From Hydractinia symbiolongicarpus (taxonomy: Eukaryota > Cnidaria > Hydrozoa > Anthoathecata > Hydractiniidae): DNA of 64,000 bases. The stretch spans positions 21,406,501 through 21,470,500 of the forward strand of contig NC_079879.1 in assembly GCF_029227915.1 (NCBI RefSeq). The letters are read 5' to 3'. The position numbers and the translations under genes were made by a program. Of the stretch, positions 48,587-63,500 are shown in pieces; positions within the stretch are counted from its first letter, which is position 1; each line of letters begins with the position of its first letter. A model generated the notes under the pieces. The model saw only the letters and a program-made list of their open reading frames with translations, ran no database searches and had not been told where the DNA came from.

Positions 48587-51500
48587 ATGATGACATTCTC
48601 TTTAATCCAACGAGCGACACCCTTAAGAAACTTACGTTGTGTACAAGCACGGTTATTTGGAAGTTTGACCACAAAGAAGGTACGCAGACCCTTATGTTAT
48701 TTTTTAATAGACTAGTGATAGCTAGCTAGCTAAGCTAGCTAATGTTTTGTTAATGCATATTTTATATATTACTTATAATTGCCATTATTACCGATGTGTT
48801 TTTCTGTGTATTTTATACAGAAAAGAATTGTGGTTCGGGTTCTAAGATATGATGGATCTGTTCCGCCTGGATTATAAATGTTGCCCGGATTATCTAGGCA
48901 ACTTGCTCCATTTATAAACAGGGTAGAAAATGCATAATCCAGGCAACATAATCAGGACGGGCCGGCTTATGTACGACAGTACATATAGTATTTAGCATCT
49001 TAATCAAGACAGGCTGCCTTGGTGTGTGACAGTTTTATGTTATTCCTCACTTATAGAACAAACATAATTTGGGCCAACCGACTTTTATGTCATCAGTCAT
49101 CACTTCTGACAAGCAAATAAATCTGGTGGCAAAGTTATTGTTGTTCTCAAATAAAGCGAAATTTCGTGGGAACTGAATGTTGGGATACGCAAGTTAAATA
49201 ACTTTTCACCAAACTTATATAATTCCCGCAACACAAATAATTTAGGTCATCCCGAAAATTCAATTCCAGCAAAAAATGAAAATGAGCCCACCTATCCACA
49301 AAATCTAGTTCTGTGAAATTTAGTTGCGTTAAAATATATTATGCTGAAATGTACTCACAAGAGGAGTTTATACTAAGAATTACGTCAAGACTTTTTTTTT
49401 CTATGCCTAGTTTTTAATGGCGTTTTTTCTTACAAAAAGATCCTTCCCTAATACCCCCTGACCTGGTATATTATTTTAGACAGATTTCTGGTTTGGCGAG
49501 AAAAGTCTCAATTCAATGTTAAAATGCAGTCTACAAATTTCCTTATTTTTGTCTTAAACAATTGTTGTAAGATTGGACATGTGTATCTAAGATTGAGCAG
49601 TTCAGTCTTAAGACCTGCTGTCCTTAAAGATATTTTCTCTAACTTAATATTACAGGGTGGTGTTGATGAATATCAAATTTGTTTGCAATAAAAACAAGAT
49701 GCAGAACCTGCATCTCACCAAAAAAGGTCAACTACAATACATTTACAATAGTATAATATAATAAATGTATAAATATAATAACCAATTCTCTTGTTTTTGG
49801 AAAAATCAAAGTGGTGTGTGCTACTTGACCTGTGACCACAAACCATGCAATTTAAATCCTATTAAATGACTCAGTTGCTAAAAAAACATTTTGGAAACAA
49901 TAAAAAACTTAAGACTAAGTTTGCGCACATTTAAAACAGCCAAATATAGACAAATTCCTTTGTTTACATTTTCAGAGGTAAGCTCTTACGGCTTTGACAT
50001 TTGCGTAACAGGAAAAAAAATGGGGACCTAGGTGAAACAAAGTTATTATCAGTGCATTTCTTCACACAAAGACAATTCACATTGATAATAGTTTATAACC
50101 CCAACGATGTTTCTGTAAAAAACATCCACAGGAAAACCCCTCTCTTTATCAAATCCTAGAATATTTTTCCTGCCATGCAAGTGCTAAAGCTAAAGAGCTT
50201 ACCGCTGAAAATTAAATAGATGACGTCACATTAAATCCATTGTCACATTAAATCCAACCAACGATATTTTAAAAAAATAATTTTTAAGTACATACCTTTT
50301 TTTATAAAAAATATCAAGTTTTAAACCGGGTTGGCCATTATTCTTCATAGTTTTTCATTTATCTCTATTTTTCTTAACAATAGGCCTATTTTTTAACCTG
50401 AAATACCAGGAAACAAACCAGATCCGTTTAAAAGCATGATGCACTATAACAAAAATAAACAAAGGAACAACGAGAAAGTTAGTTTTGAATAAAGTGAGAA
50501 TAGTGTATGTGATATCCGACATGCTTCGGCCTGTTCGGCATAATATCCACAGCTCTGGTTCAGGCTTCATCTTTAACATAAACATAACATGACGCTGCGG
50601 ACGGATCTATGGAAAGAGAACAAAAGTAAAAGAAGAAGAAATATCCATTTAAATCTACAACATTGCGAACCAACACAAGAAAATATTGACTTCAATTGTT
50701 CAGATAAGTAATATTTATCAGCATTTGTATCTACTTTCTGTTTTAAATGGCAGACACGCGAAGTATGTGGTCTCCTCCAACCCTCGATTTTACTGTCAAA
50801 CGTTATGCAGCCTGGAAAGCGTGGAGGGCGCACACCAAGGAGAAGATGATCGCAAGCACATCACAAAAATCATGGAAGCAATGAAAACATTTGCAAAAGT
50901 TATAGTCAATGAAACCCTTGAATGTCATAACCTTAGTAAGAGACATCAACAAGAAGGAGAGCCATGCAATAACTTTCTCATAGACCTAAAAACACTCAGC
51001 AAGAATTATAATTTCTGTGATACAAACTGTCATGTTAATCAAATTCATGACAAAATAGTAGGTGGACTAGCAAGCCATAAACTTCGAAAAAAGCTACTGG
51101 AAGACCCAAAATTAACACTGACCAGAGCACTACTAGGAAAACCAATGATTAAGAGCCTGAAAATCGTTACACTTTCTGAGCCAGGTACCTATTCTTGCAG
51201 TAAAATCACCAGAGAACCATCAAAAGACATCCCAAAGGAAATCCAGGAAATGATATCTAGATTTCCAAAGGTTTTCCAAGGACTTGGAAAGGTAAAAGGT
51301 CACCCAATTCACATAAAAATGAAAGGCAATGTCACCCCATACCGCCTGACTGCACCTAGACGCATACCAACACCAATGCTGAAGGCAGTAGAAGCAGAAA
51401 TTGCCAGGATGGAAGAATTGGGTGTCATAAGAAAAGTTGACCACCCGAGAGACTGGTGTCATTCAATAGTAGTGGTACCAAAACCATCAGGAGCCATAGG

Positions 51501-54500
51501 TATATGCATCGATTTGACAAAACTCAATCAGGGCATAGAAAGGGAGCTTTACCAATTGGAGTCAGTTGAAGAAACCATAGCAAAATTAGGAGACAAATGC
51601 GAAATAATGAGCAAACTCGAAGCAAACTCTGGGTACTGGCAAATCCTATTGGACGAAGAGAGCCAGCTACTCACAACATTTATTACGCCAGTGGGACGGT
51701 ACTGTACTACGCGAAGACCCTTCGGAATGAATTCAAGGCAAGAAATCTTCAATAAAAAATGGACCAATGATAGAGGGCTTACAAGGAGTAGTAAAGAATA
51801 TTGACAATTTCTTGGTTTTTGTCAGAAATACGGAATCGCACAATGAAAGATTAACCTCTCTCCTTGAATAATTTAAACAACACAGCTTAACACTAAATGC
51901 AACCAAATGCAAATTTCACAAAACTGTGATTGAGTTTCTTGGGTACCATTTTGTCAAAAGATGGTGTGACACCCACAACCACAAAAACTGAAGCCATCCC
52001 CAACTTCAAACAGCCAGGGTCTTTAACTGAACTATGACGGTTTATGGGCATGGCCAAACAAGTTAGAAAATTCTCTCCTGATCTAGCAAGTAACCCATCA
52101 CATGATTAACTGTCAACCAAAAATGAATTGGTGGGGAACCAGGCCCATACAGAAGCGTTTAACCAAGTGAAAACAATACTATCTTCACCGGCAACGTTGA
52201 AACTACATGACGTTAAGAAGCCTACAAAAATCCAAGTAGACGCTAGTAAACTTAATGGACTTAGCTTCGTTCTTTATCAACAACACGAAGATAAGTGGAT
52301 GTCTGTCACCTGTGCCTCTGGATACCTAACAGAGACCGAGAAGAACTACTACCCTATCAAACTTGAGATACAAGCCATCACCTGTGCTCAAGCCATCACC
52401 TGTGTGAAAAGATGAATATGTATTTATAAGGCCTACCTCACTTTTTGGTACAAACTGACCATAAACCACTAATACCAATAGTAAACTCTAAACAGCTAAT
52501 GGACCCAAGCATACAAGCCATGCGGATGAAACAACTGAAGTACAATTTCACAGCCGAACATGTGATAGTTGAAGACATGTTGGATGCAGATGCTTTCTCA
52601 AGAGCACCAACACAAGAACCACAACCAGTGGACAAAGATGGGGACATGGAAATCACCGCACACGTACATTCCATATTTACGACAATGCCTGCCTCCAACC
52701 AATAGATGAAAGAAATGCAACTAGAAACAGCCAAAGATAGTGTACTACAACAACTCATAAATCAAATGAGGGCAAAACTTTTGGGGCAGCCCCACCAAAC
52801 TAACAAAAATCCAGGGTTTAATACTGAAAGGACAACACAAAGTTATACCCTCGATCATGCAGAGAGACATGCTGCAACAGATTCATGCTGGACACTTGGG
52901 AATGGAACGTTTCAAAAGTCAAGCAAGACAAATATGTTTTTGGCTGAAAATGAACAAGCTGATCTACTTATACTCGACCATGGGAAAAAGCAGGAACTGA
53001 CTTATTTCAAGTCAAAGGCAAAACATACATCGTTATCACTGGTTACTACTCCTTACTCCCAGATGTTTACCTGTTATCGAACCCAACCTCAGACCAAGTA
53101 ATAGAGGCTGTGAAGGACACATTTTCAAGATTGATGGGACGAAAACTACATAATGTTCTGCCCACATATGTACAAACCACCAGTTGGCCATCCTACAAGA
53201 GACATAATAACGGAGCAACAAATTCAAAAACAATATTTCGACCAAAGCTGTAGCACCAACGAACAAACCGTCTTCAGAAAAGACCAACCAGTTGCTATTC
53301 AAGACCAACATACCAAGGAATGGAGTACAAAAGGAACAATAATCGCTAGGATTGCTCCACGATCCTATACAATTAAATTAGCACATGGAACAGTAACATG
53401 TGGAAATGTTAAGGACATTAGAAAAGTTCATACACTGACGCTGGAGGATTCATCTGTACATTACATACACACGGTTCAAACGTTTTACAAACTGGACACG
53501 AAACCAATAAAAAAAGCGACTCAGATGAAATCATCTCATATGTTGATAGTGATTCCAATGACGAACGGTTAGAAGAAACAACATCTGATGAAACGTGAAC
53601 CAAAGATTCTGAGAAAACATATATTACAACTTAGGCAGACAAGTGAAGAGGAAAACACCTGTAGACTACGAGGACTTATAAGCGAGAGACAATAGTGTGC
53701 ACAGGAGACATTTTATATATATTCTCATTTTATGTTACTATTTTGTTATTTACAATCTTTGTCATGTAATATATAGTATGCTGGAAGCAAAGGGGGAGAT
53801 GTTATATCCGACATGCATTGGCCTGTTCCGCATAATATCCACCACTCTGGTTAAGGCTTAATCTTGATCGTAAACATAACAGTGTACACCTGAAAGCTTT
53901 TTCTTTTGTAAGAGTATGCTTTATAAGAATACCAGGCTGGGATTTGGGGTTAAAAACAATAGGTGTATTGCTTAAACAACATAGAAATAAAGAATAATGA
54001 CCACCCTGGTTAGAATTTTGATATTCTTTTACATAAAAGCATCTGTAGATAGATTTTAAATTCAAAAATATGGCTAGTTGATTTACTTCATTGGTTGGTA
54101 TAAAGATAGGAATATAGGAAATTTAAAGGGAACCCAAAGTATAAAATGATGTTGAACTTATATTATATTCACATATAAAGAATTAAAGATTTAATTATGC
54201 TGCATAAATTATGATGTCATATTTAATGTTTACTCGCAAAATTTGATTGCAAACCAACATGCAAATCCTAAGTTGTAGGGTCAACAGCAAAAATTAGGAG
54301 GCCTTGGACGAGCAAACGAGTGCGATTTTGGCAAAAAATTTATGTTAAAATAGCAAACTAATTGCGATAAATAATCACCAGAAATTTATAGCACAGCAAA
54401 CTACATTTATTTGACTTTTAACTTTTTTTACTTTTATGAAAATAATGAGTTTTGTAATTATAACCGTCATACTCGAAGGTCTAAGAGCAGGGGATCAATA

Positions 54501-57500
54501 AGGGGAGAGCAATTGAGCCATTAATTACTCCCCCAATTTCAAAAAAAGATTTTCTGGCTGAGCAATATCAATTCATCATGAGAGTATCCTTATTAATTTC
54601 TATTACTGGTTAAGATTAAACCTCAGACTCAGGGGTTTTCAATGACAAATCCATCACTTAATTTATCAGTTAGGACTTAGTATTTTTGTTATTTTTTTTA
54701 AATCATTAGCTATTCAAAATTGCCACCCAGTGCTATTTTATTGACCCCTAGGCGGCTGAGGCCAACATCACAAATATATGGTGTTAGAGTCACTAACCCA
54801 ATTCTTTTTTTTTGCGATTTTCACATACAGAGTTGGAAGAATTAAAACAGCAATAAAATGTTACATGACCGTTGTCTCCTAACAGTTATTGCCATCTATT
54901 ATTATTGTCCTTAACTTTAAAATGCCAGAGGTGCCAAGGGTCTATTATTAGTGTTTAATGTCGTGCATGGTGGCAGGATAGTTGCTAACCAACAGATTGA
55001 CTCTATTTTACAACCCAAATCACTCTAAAATTATCATTTTCTTAATGTATAATTACCAGACACCTATTTCATAAGAATAAATTGAAAGAAAAAACAACAT
55101 AAATCTAGCTACTTTTTCATAGCAGCTGGTATTCCAAAATAATGTTTTTTGAAAACTTGAAGGGTTACATTAATAACCCATAAAAATCTTCTTTCTTCTT
55201 TCTTGCACATCACGTAATGTAGAAAACCATGGACAAGTTGAATCTACATGAAATGGGTCAAATTGAGCAAATTGTCAAAACCGGCCAATGGAATAATGAA
55301 TGAATCTATCAAATCTGACATCTAAACATCAGTATACCAGGTTGACATGATAACAAAGAATTATATAAAAACAAATTTAAAAAATGAATGTGCAAGAACT
55401 ATTTCAGTAAAATATATAAAAAAACAAAGGATATGGCATATAAAAAACAAGGCTCAAAAAGTAAATTTATAAACTGAAAGTACTCTTGCTAAAAAGCAGC
55501 ATTAACATATAAATCAGGGGTTGTGCTCAAAGCATTTTAATAAATGTATGTTATAAAATATGAGTTAGGACTTCAGAAAATCCAAAGTTGAGAAACTTTT
55601 AGGGTGAACCTAAGATGTTAAGTGTATAATTACCAACTTAAAAGTAAGACTTAGCAAACGATGAGTAAGTAAAAGTAAGTATGGGTAAAGTAAACTGTTT
55701 AAATATGTATTAAGTTTTAGCACAGTTTAATAGTGAATTTAAATGAACTGTAATCTTCTACGATCTCGGGCAAAAATATTAAGTACATCATCTACCTTTG
55801 GAATAATTTCTTGATGAATGTACATTAAGGAAAGACCATTAAGACGATCTTCTGTAATGGTACTGCAGCAATAATCTTTTAATCGTCTCAATGACGAAAA
55901 ACTTCTTTCATATTCACATGAAGTAATAGGGATAGTAGCATGAATGCGAATAGCAACATTTATATTAGTAAATAGAGACAGGTTTATTGACTTTAAAGCT
56001 TGAGCAGTGGTTTTAGGTCTTATACCTGATAATCCAAAGCAAACTTTTCCCACAGCTCTAACTCGGACTCTAGAGCAAGAGAATTTGGCATGTCAGATTT
56101 GTAAAAGTCTACAAACCTTTTGAATTTGCTCTTCCAATCTTTGTTGGAGTAAACCATTGAAACTACTTTGGCTGGTACAATGCACAATCCACAATACACT
56201 ACAAAGTTTTCAAAATCAAACCTCGAGTTAAGTTCACTGTTTAAATGGTCCAAGATTGGTATGGTTAAGGCTTTTTTCTAATAATCCTTTGGATTGATAG
56301 CAGGTTGGTTGTCCCTTAATGTTTGCCTTCTGATAACCCGTTTCATTTTCTCCTCAACTCCTACACTTTCCGCAACATCTAATGCCTCCTTGTACCATGA
56401 GTTGTTAAAAAAAATCTACATTGTTCCTGCAACTCATAGTTGTATTTTTCAAATTAGTAATGTATTGAACATTATCTGTAATATCAATACTTCTATCTTG
56501 AAGCAAAGTTGTAAACCATTTGTTAGTGCCAAAACATTTCTGGTCACAACAACAGATACAATGAACTCAAAGGTAGAAATTTCATTAAAAAAAGAGTGTG
56601 CTTTGGTGGCAGTTTCATTATTGACAATTTTATTTAAATTAACTGTCATATCATCAAGGATCACATAAATTGCAACATATAGTTCTTGAAAAACTTCCAT
56701 GCCATCAATACGTTCAATCCACCGTGTTCGGCAGACATCTTTTGGGACAAAAAGGATACATGGGAAGAAAGATTAGCCGGGGAAGTAAAAGTAGAAGAAT
56801 TTTTTCCAAAAACTTGGCTGGCATTGGAAGTAGAAATGGAAACCGTTAAACTATTTTTAGAATTATATGTAGATATTGAATCAGTACTATTTATTTTAGT
56901 TATAGGCAAACTGTTTTGTGTGGACATACTTTTTACTTAGCTTATCGCTGCATTTATCGGTCCAAAATGATAGCTTTGCTTGTACTTTATCACTAGCAAA
57001 ACCCACAGTTTCAATTTTTTTTACAAGTTTTTTTTCATTGGAAAAGGATTTACGCTTACTACTATGATTTAACAAACGTATACAGGGAACAAAATGTTTT
57101 GGTTTATAATTTTCACCTGGTCTGGATACATAACCATGCATAACATAACAAAGCTCTATGTCAGAAGCTATGTTTTCATTGGGGATTCGAGGTTGAACTT
57201 TCTCCGCAAACAATAACTTATAACATGTTTCGCCGCATTCGGGGTATGCTACATTTATATTGTGATTAATGACAGTAGAAAGGCCAAGTATGTCAAGAAG
57301 ACCTGCCCATCTGCCGTTTTTGCAATTATACAGAGCTTCAAATTGCACTAATTCTGTAAGTGAAGAACCATGGGAGTAATCTTTATCAGATATAGCCAGG
57401 GACATATCAAATACTTGCTTGAAATTCTTAAAAAGTTGGTTATTATTTAGTTGTCTTTGTTCAAAAATAGAGTATAGAAGGGGATGCGTAAAATAAAATT

Positions 57501-60500
57501 CAGCATGAATAAACAACTCTAAAGAAGTAAGTAACCTTAAATCATGGCACAATGAATTGTCACCTGACAACATTAATGATACCGAGCTGTATAAGCACTT
57601 TCCACTTGCTTCAGAGCTAAAACAAGAAAAACAAAGCCAATCTGAGTCTTGTGCCTAGCTAGTAATACATTCACAAACATAACAACACAACTCAGCTACC
57701 ATTTATATATTTGTTTATGACACGTTTTGTAAAATAAAATTATTCTGAGAATAAAACAAAAGAATATTTAATAAAAACAATTAAGGTCAGCCATATTAAA
57801 TCTTTGGCTTTTGTTTCAGTTTATGACTGAATTATTGCATTTTTATAGCTGAACAAAAACTAAATTGTAAACTTCACAGTCTATTAACAAAAACAAAGCT
57901 TTAGGGATCAGAAATAAGTTTAAACAAACCTACCTCAAAGCAATGAGTGTTTCCGAGTTGTTTTGAACAAACTTTGTAGGAAAGTCCAAAGGAGCGAACC
58001 TATATTTTAATACACTTCCATTCTCCAGCAGCTGCAAAAAATTTATTGTAGGTAATTTTGACAAATCACCAATGCGGGAGTTAAAAATTTCTTTCATTAC
58101 ATCGACATTTTTACTTAAAAAAGCACTAGTCACCTTATCAGACATGGTTTTTGAAGCCATGTTTAACAAGAAAGAACCTTTTTTCACAGGGGTAATCGTA
58201 TCCAGCGGACTGCTAAGTCACTAGACTGGTAATTCGAGTTATATCGTTAAGAATGGCTACCTTTTTTTCACTCAAATATCGTTCTGCACAGACTATATAT
58301 GTCACTAGTCTATGTTACAGGTTTGTTCAACTCTGTATATTTGTATGACTTTTACCGCCGTAAGAAACACTACCGCTTAGCAGACCACAGACTATATTCG
58401 TCAAAATAATCACGCACCATGCAAATTAAAACAGATACAACGCACAGACGTGGCTCTGCCGCACCCTGAGCCGTTGATCCCCTATTTTATATCAACTCCC
58501 ACTCGTCGGCGCACGTTGTTTACATAAAAAGAACTTTACGCACTACTATGCCCCTCTCGATTGACATCGTCCGTTTTACAGGTAGACAATTTACCTTCGT
58601 CACTTGACGTCTTTGACGTGGTATGTATCCGCCCCTGTGTTCTGCCCAATCTTGAAAGGGTGGCCACATTAAGACTATGTTGTTTCAATGTGAATGAAAT
58701 TGTGAATAAATACTGACATTATTTATTAGTTATTTGACAATGCTTTTTTATTGGCTATACATCATCTCTATTATTGTCACAATTTTGCTGACATTATTAC
58801 AAGGAACAAAACCCTTCTTGATTGTTTTCCAGAAATTTCTTGGATTTTGTAATTTTCGTTAATTTTTTCAAAGCCATTGGTGAGAAATTGTGAAAACAGC
58901 TTTCTTTGAATGTATAAAACTACCTATTAAACTTAGCCAAACCTAGCCATCATGGCTTTTTTGAATAGAAAGATACTCAGCAGTATAATGAAGAAATAAA
59001 CATCATGTAAGCTCTAAGAATTAAAGGTTGTACAGATGTCGAACTTACACATATGCACAAAGATTTAGACGTGTGTTCGTAAAAAAGGGGGTGTAAAAAT
59101 TAACAAAATTAATGTATTTTTTTTATCTTAGGTGAACCACAAGCTTTTACAACAAGTTAAATCAAAGTTTTGCTCCACAACTAGTTCAAATACTGTCTCA
59201 AAAGCCCAGAAACTTGTTGGTAAAAGTTTATATTTGTTTGTAATTTTAAATTAGAAGATTTATAAAATATAGTGTTGACATGAAAATGAGATTTCTATAC
59301 TTTTGACTTTCTGTCAAGTTTTTTTATTTAACTCTAGTGAGCTTATGCAATACAGGCTCTAGCTCAGTCACTTCACAATTTACAAGTTTAATTAGAAAAA
59401 GCAATTAATGTATTAGCTTGTAAAATTAGCTGATGAAACTCTTATAATGAGTATGAACTAATTATATTTTCCAAATAGGATATTGGCTATTAGGATGTTC
59501 AGGTGCTGTAGCAGGTGCAGTCACACTCGGTGGAATTACTCGGCTGACGAAATCTGGCCTTTCAATGACTGACTGGCATCTGATTCGTGGAATGAAGCCT
59601 CCTCGATCTCATGAAGAATGGATGAGTGAATTCGAGCGTTATCAAAGTTTTCCTGAGTTTAAATTGTAAGCTATTTTTAAGCATAAAATTTTAGTTGTTA
59701 ATTTTTTTTTCTTAGGTAATAATTTTTCAGAGAAAATACCCCAAACGTAAGTGTGCATGAAATCAACTTCTTTTTACACTGGTGCATGCATGCAAATTAA
59801 AGGCCACTGAATGGCAAAAATTTTAAAACATGATTTTTCATAATATTCTTTTATTAATTTGCAACTCGATAGTAGACCCAAACCTGAACCTATAAAAACA
59901 GTTGGTACTACGTAGACAATTTTTTTGAAGAAATTAATTGTAAACCACTATAGCGAGATTTTAAAAGATGGAAATGCTTTCGCTTTTAATTTATCGGTGA
60001 CAAGCACTGCATTGCAAACCTACAAAATGTTTTCCATGATTAGAAATTATAAGAATTTATATTTGCAAATTTCTTTACGAAAATTGCACTAGCATGCTTA
60101 TAATCGAATCTCCAAGTCAGAGTTTTTCAAGTGGATTGAATTTAAGCATTTTGTCTGGCCAAAAAAAGTTATTGCCAATCAGAAATAAAATTGATGCTCT
60201 TGGATAGTACAATAAGTTGCCAACCAATCAGAAATAGAATTGATGTTACTTTTGACAGCACAATAAGTTTGCCAACCAATCAGATTGTTTAACCCAGCAG
60301 AGAAAAGATTTGAAAGAGAGAATGCAAAATATAATTCACAAGACCTTCCTTTTTGAATGTTTATTCTTTTTTATTATCTACTTTTAAAAATTACCTGTTT
60401 GAAGCCCAAAATTTAAGTATTTTTGTTAAATATAATTCAATTTGGAATTGAAACTGGAATTTGGATTTTATATACATACGATGTTACATGAAGGTCTGAA

Positions 60501-63500
60501 TCTTTATGTTGTCAATATTTTCTTTTCTTTGTAGAGCGAGAAGTGATATGACTCTGAATGAATTTAAAACGATTTTTTACATGGAATATTACCATCGAAT
60601 GTATGGACGATTTGTTGGTTTGGCTTTTTACATTCCAGCTGGTTATTTTTGGTATAAGGGTTTTTTTTCTAAAGGAATGAAGACAAGAGCTGTGATATTC
60701 GGAAGCTTGATTTTAGGCCAGGTACGCTTACAAGCATGTGTGATGACGAAAAGGGAAATTTTGTTGATAAGCGTTGATTGATTGTTATAGTTTAGTAACC
60801 ATTTTCTTGTGACCTTAGTTTTCCCGCATCATAGAAATCGAAGGAATATACCCATTGTTGTATTGATTATATTTTTAGGGTCTGTTGGGATGGTACATGG
60901 TAAAAAGTGGACTAAATGATCAATCTCGGGCTAACACCAACGAACCTCGCGTCAGTCAGTATCGGCTTGCGGCCCATCTTGGTCTGGCTTTTACTGTGTT
61001 TTCCGGGTTATTTTATCAATCTCTTGCGCACTTATTAAAGGAAAATCCAGTGAGTACCACAAAAAATTTTTTTTTTGTATTTTTCATGTTGGCTGAGTAC
61101 ATGTTTTTTTCAAGTTTCTTTTTTTCTAGTCAAATATACATTCTAACAAAATTTTATCTTAAAAATAACAAAAGAAGTCTTTTTTCGTTAAAAACAAAAG
61201 ATTTCTTCAATAAAATACATAACTATAACTTCAACTAAAAGCATGCATCTAGTTCAATTCAAGAAAGTCAAAATAGAGAAATAAAAATTAAGAAAATTTC
61301 AGCCTATATTCAGGTATTTTGGTAAGAAAATTGATGCTCGGGTCAAAAAACGGCTTTCTTATTAAAAAATAGTGTATTTTTGCGCGTGCACTATTATCTT
61401 TCGAAATCAACGCGCACTGTAGAACCTAATGTTGCATAACTTCTTGGGCAGCTAACGAGTCGAAATGTACGCTAATTTCAATTAAATGATAGAGAAGGAA
61501 GGGTGGAATAAACGTTTAAATATTTCATGCTGTGATGGGATAGAAGGATTTATAGGATAGAAGTATTTATACCTGATTTGACGTCCTTACGCTACATACG
61601 TTAGTATGGATGATTTTTAACTCAGGTGTTAGCCTTTTTTAATATTGTCATTTAGGACAGGGTTAGACATCAAATCTAAAACGACCCTAAATTATAGTTT
61701 TTTCGCATCCCTTTCTGCGTTCGTCACTGCTTATCTCTGCAATTGTTCATTAGATTTTTCAGATTTTTAGCACTAAGTTATTAATAAATGCTCGAAATTT
61801 TGGCCTGTTAACCAAACTAACCGTAAATAAGGTTTTCATGTTTACCTAAACATTTTAGTGTTTCATTTTTTATGTTTATCTTTGATATTCGCGCGTGACT
61901 ACTAAGATCAAAACTTGTTGTGCACGAAAGTATTATTTCCTGAGTTATACGAGGGTACGTTGTTGCGAACATAATGGTGCTGTGGTTGATGTTGTGATTG
62001 AGATCTTCCTAACAGATAATGTTTTTTAGATTAAATACACAAAAGAGATTGGAAGACTGAAAAAGTTTGCTCATACTTCAATGGCTTTAACATTTGTCAC
62101 GGCTATGTCAGGTGGGTATTTGCGAAGCAATCTACGCCCTTCTCTACCCCTTCTCTCTGAAAAACACCGGCATAAACACGTAAAAAAATTGTTAACGCCC
62201 GTTTACCCTTTTTTCTATAAAATGCAAATCGCTGTGGAAAAGAACTTATTTTATTTAGGAGCTTTCGTTGCTGGTTTGGAAGCCGGTCTTGTGTATAATT
62301 CATTTCCAAAGTTTGCCGACCGATGGATTCCTTCAGATATAGCTGCTTTGAATCCCTGGTGGAAGAACCTTTTTGAAAATCCAACGACTACACAGTTCAA
62401 TCACAGAATACTTGTAAGTAACATGCGCAATGTGATTGATCTTTTTGTTCCATACAGAAGTGCCGCTGCTGCACAAATTCGGACAGAATACTTTCAGAAT
62501 TTGTTTTTCCGACCCCTTACGCATGACGTTTTCTTATATTTTTCATTGTTCCATCATCTAACCAATCTCTTACAATGAGATGCCTGGAAGTTACGTGTAA
62601 AGTAAGTGAATGTCGAATTTGTTTATAAAAAATCGAATGAGTTTTTTTATGGTTGATTGCTCTAGGGAACAACAAATGTAAGATAAGCCTGGCAAGGGTT
62701 TTTAAAAGTTTCTTACCCTTCGTCACATTTTTAGTTCTAAATGTTTTGAATATAGATAGGTGTGTTAAAATAGACATATTTAAAGACCATTTCTGTGTTA
62801 AATGACTGTTTTTACTCCGTTTTAAAATACAGCGAAATCTCTCAATCTCTACAACAAACACCTTCCAGGAACTGAAAACAGGAAGACAAACTCTCTAAAC
62901 AAAACCTGTATGTAGCAGACAGCTCTCAATAGCACACGCCATTTAAGGGTGCCAATTCGCACTATCCCTTAAAAATGACCCAACAATGAATTATGTCAAC
63001 AATTCTTTTGAAGTGTATGTATGTTTTACCCAAGACATTGTTGCACATTTTCGTTTAATTTTTCATTCGATCTTTAAAACTAAAATTAGATATCACAGTT
63101 TTTTTCAAAGCTAAAGTCTGTTTTACTTTTTAAAAAAAATATGCGATGATATATAGAGATGAAGGTCTCAAAATTTCCTTGAAGAAACAGCTGAGTCATT
63201 TTTTGCTCTGCTCTGACATAGTTTCATAACAGTCTCCTGTGGTGATATGGTAAGATCTTTTTCTGCCCTGCTTTCAATTTTTCGTTTGACACATATTCTG
63301 GTTTTATTCTGATTTCTAAGTTTAACTGAGTGACTCTCGTTCCTTTTTTTTTATAATCTGTAAATTAAAAAAGCATGTTTAAAATTGATTTACATTTTTG
63401 TTACGTCTTAATTAAAACCATGATTGTTTAATCCGTATTGGATTCTTTATATGTTTTTTTTTTTAACTGCTGTACTATACTTTGTAGGGTACAACGACCT

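Larger units (their letters stand above)
50503..53886 (+). mobile_element. Ty3/Gypsy-type LTR retrotransposon with 82-bp LTRs
   Basis: LTRs at 50508-50589 and 53800-53881 start TGT(G/T)ATATCCGACATGC and end AACATAACA. They are flanked by a 5-bp duplication GTGTA (50503-50507 and 53882-53886). A polypurine tract AAAGGGGGAGA precedes the 3' LTR (53789-53799). The bases after the 5' LTR (TGACGCTGCGGACGGAT) resemble a tRNA primer site with one mismatch from the usual TGG start. The LTRs differ at several positions, so the copy is not recent. The two LTRs are unusually short. Confidence 0.85.

Noticed and set aside
54480-58500. GGGGATCAA inverted pair as TIRs of a hAT/vertnin element
   Set aside because: Only nine bases match and no 8-bp duplication was found.
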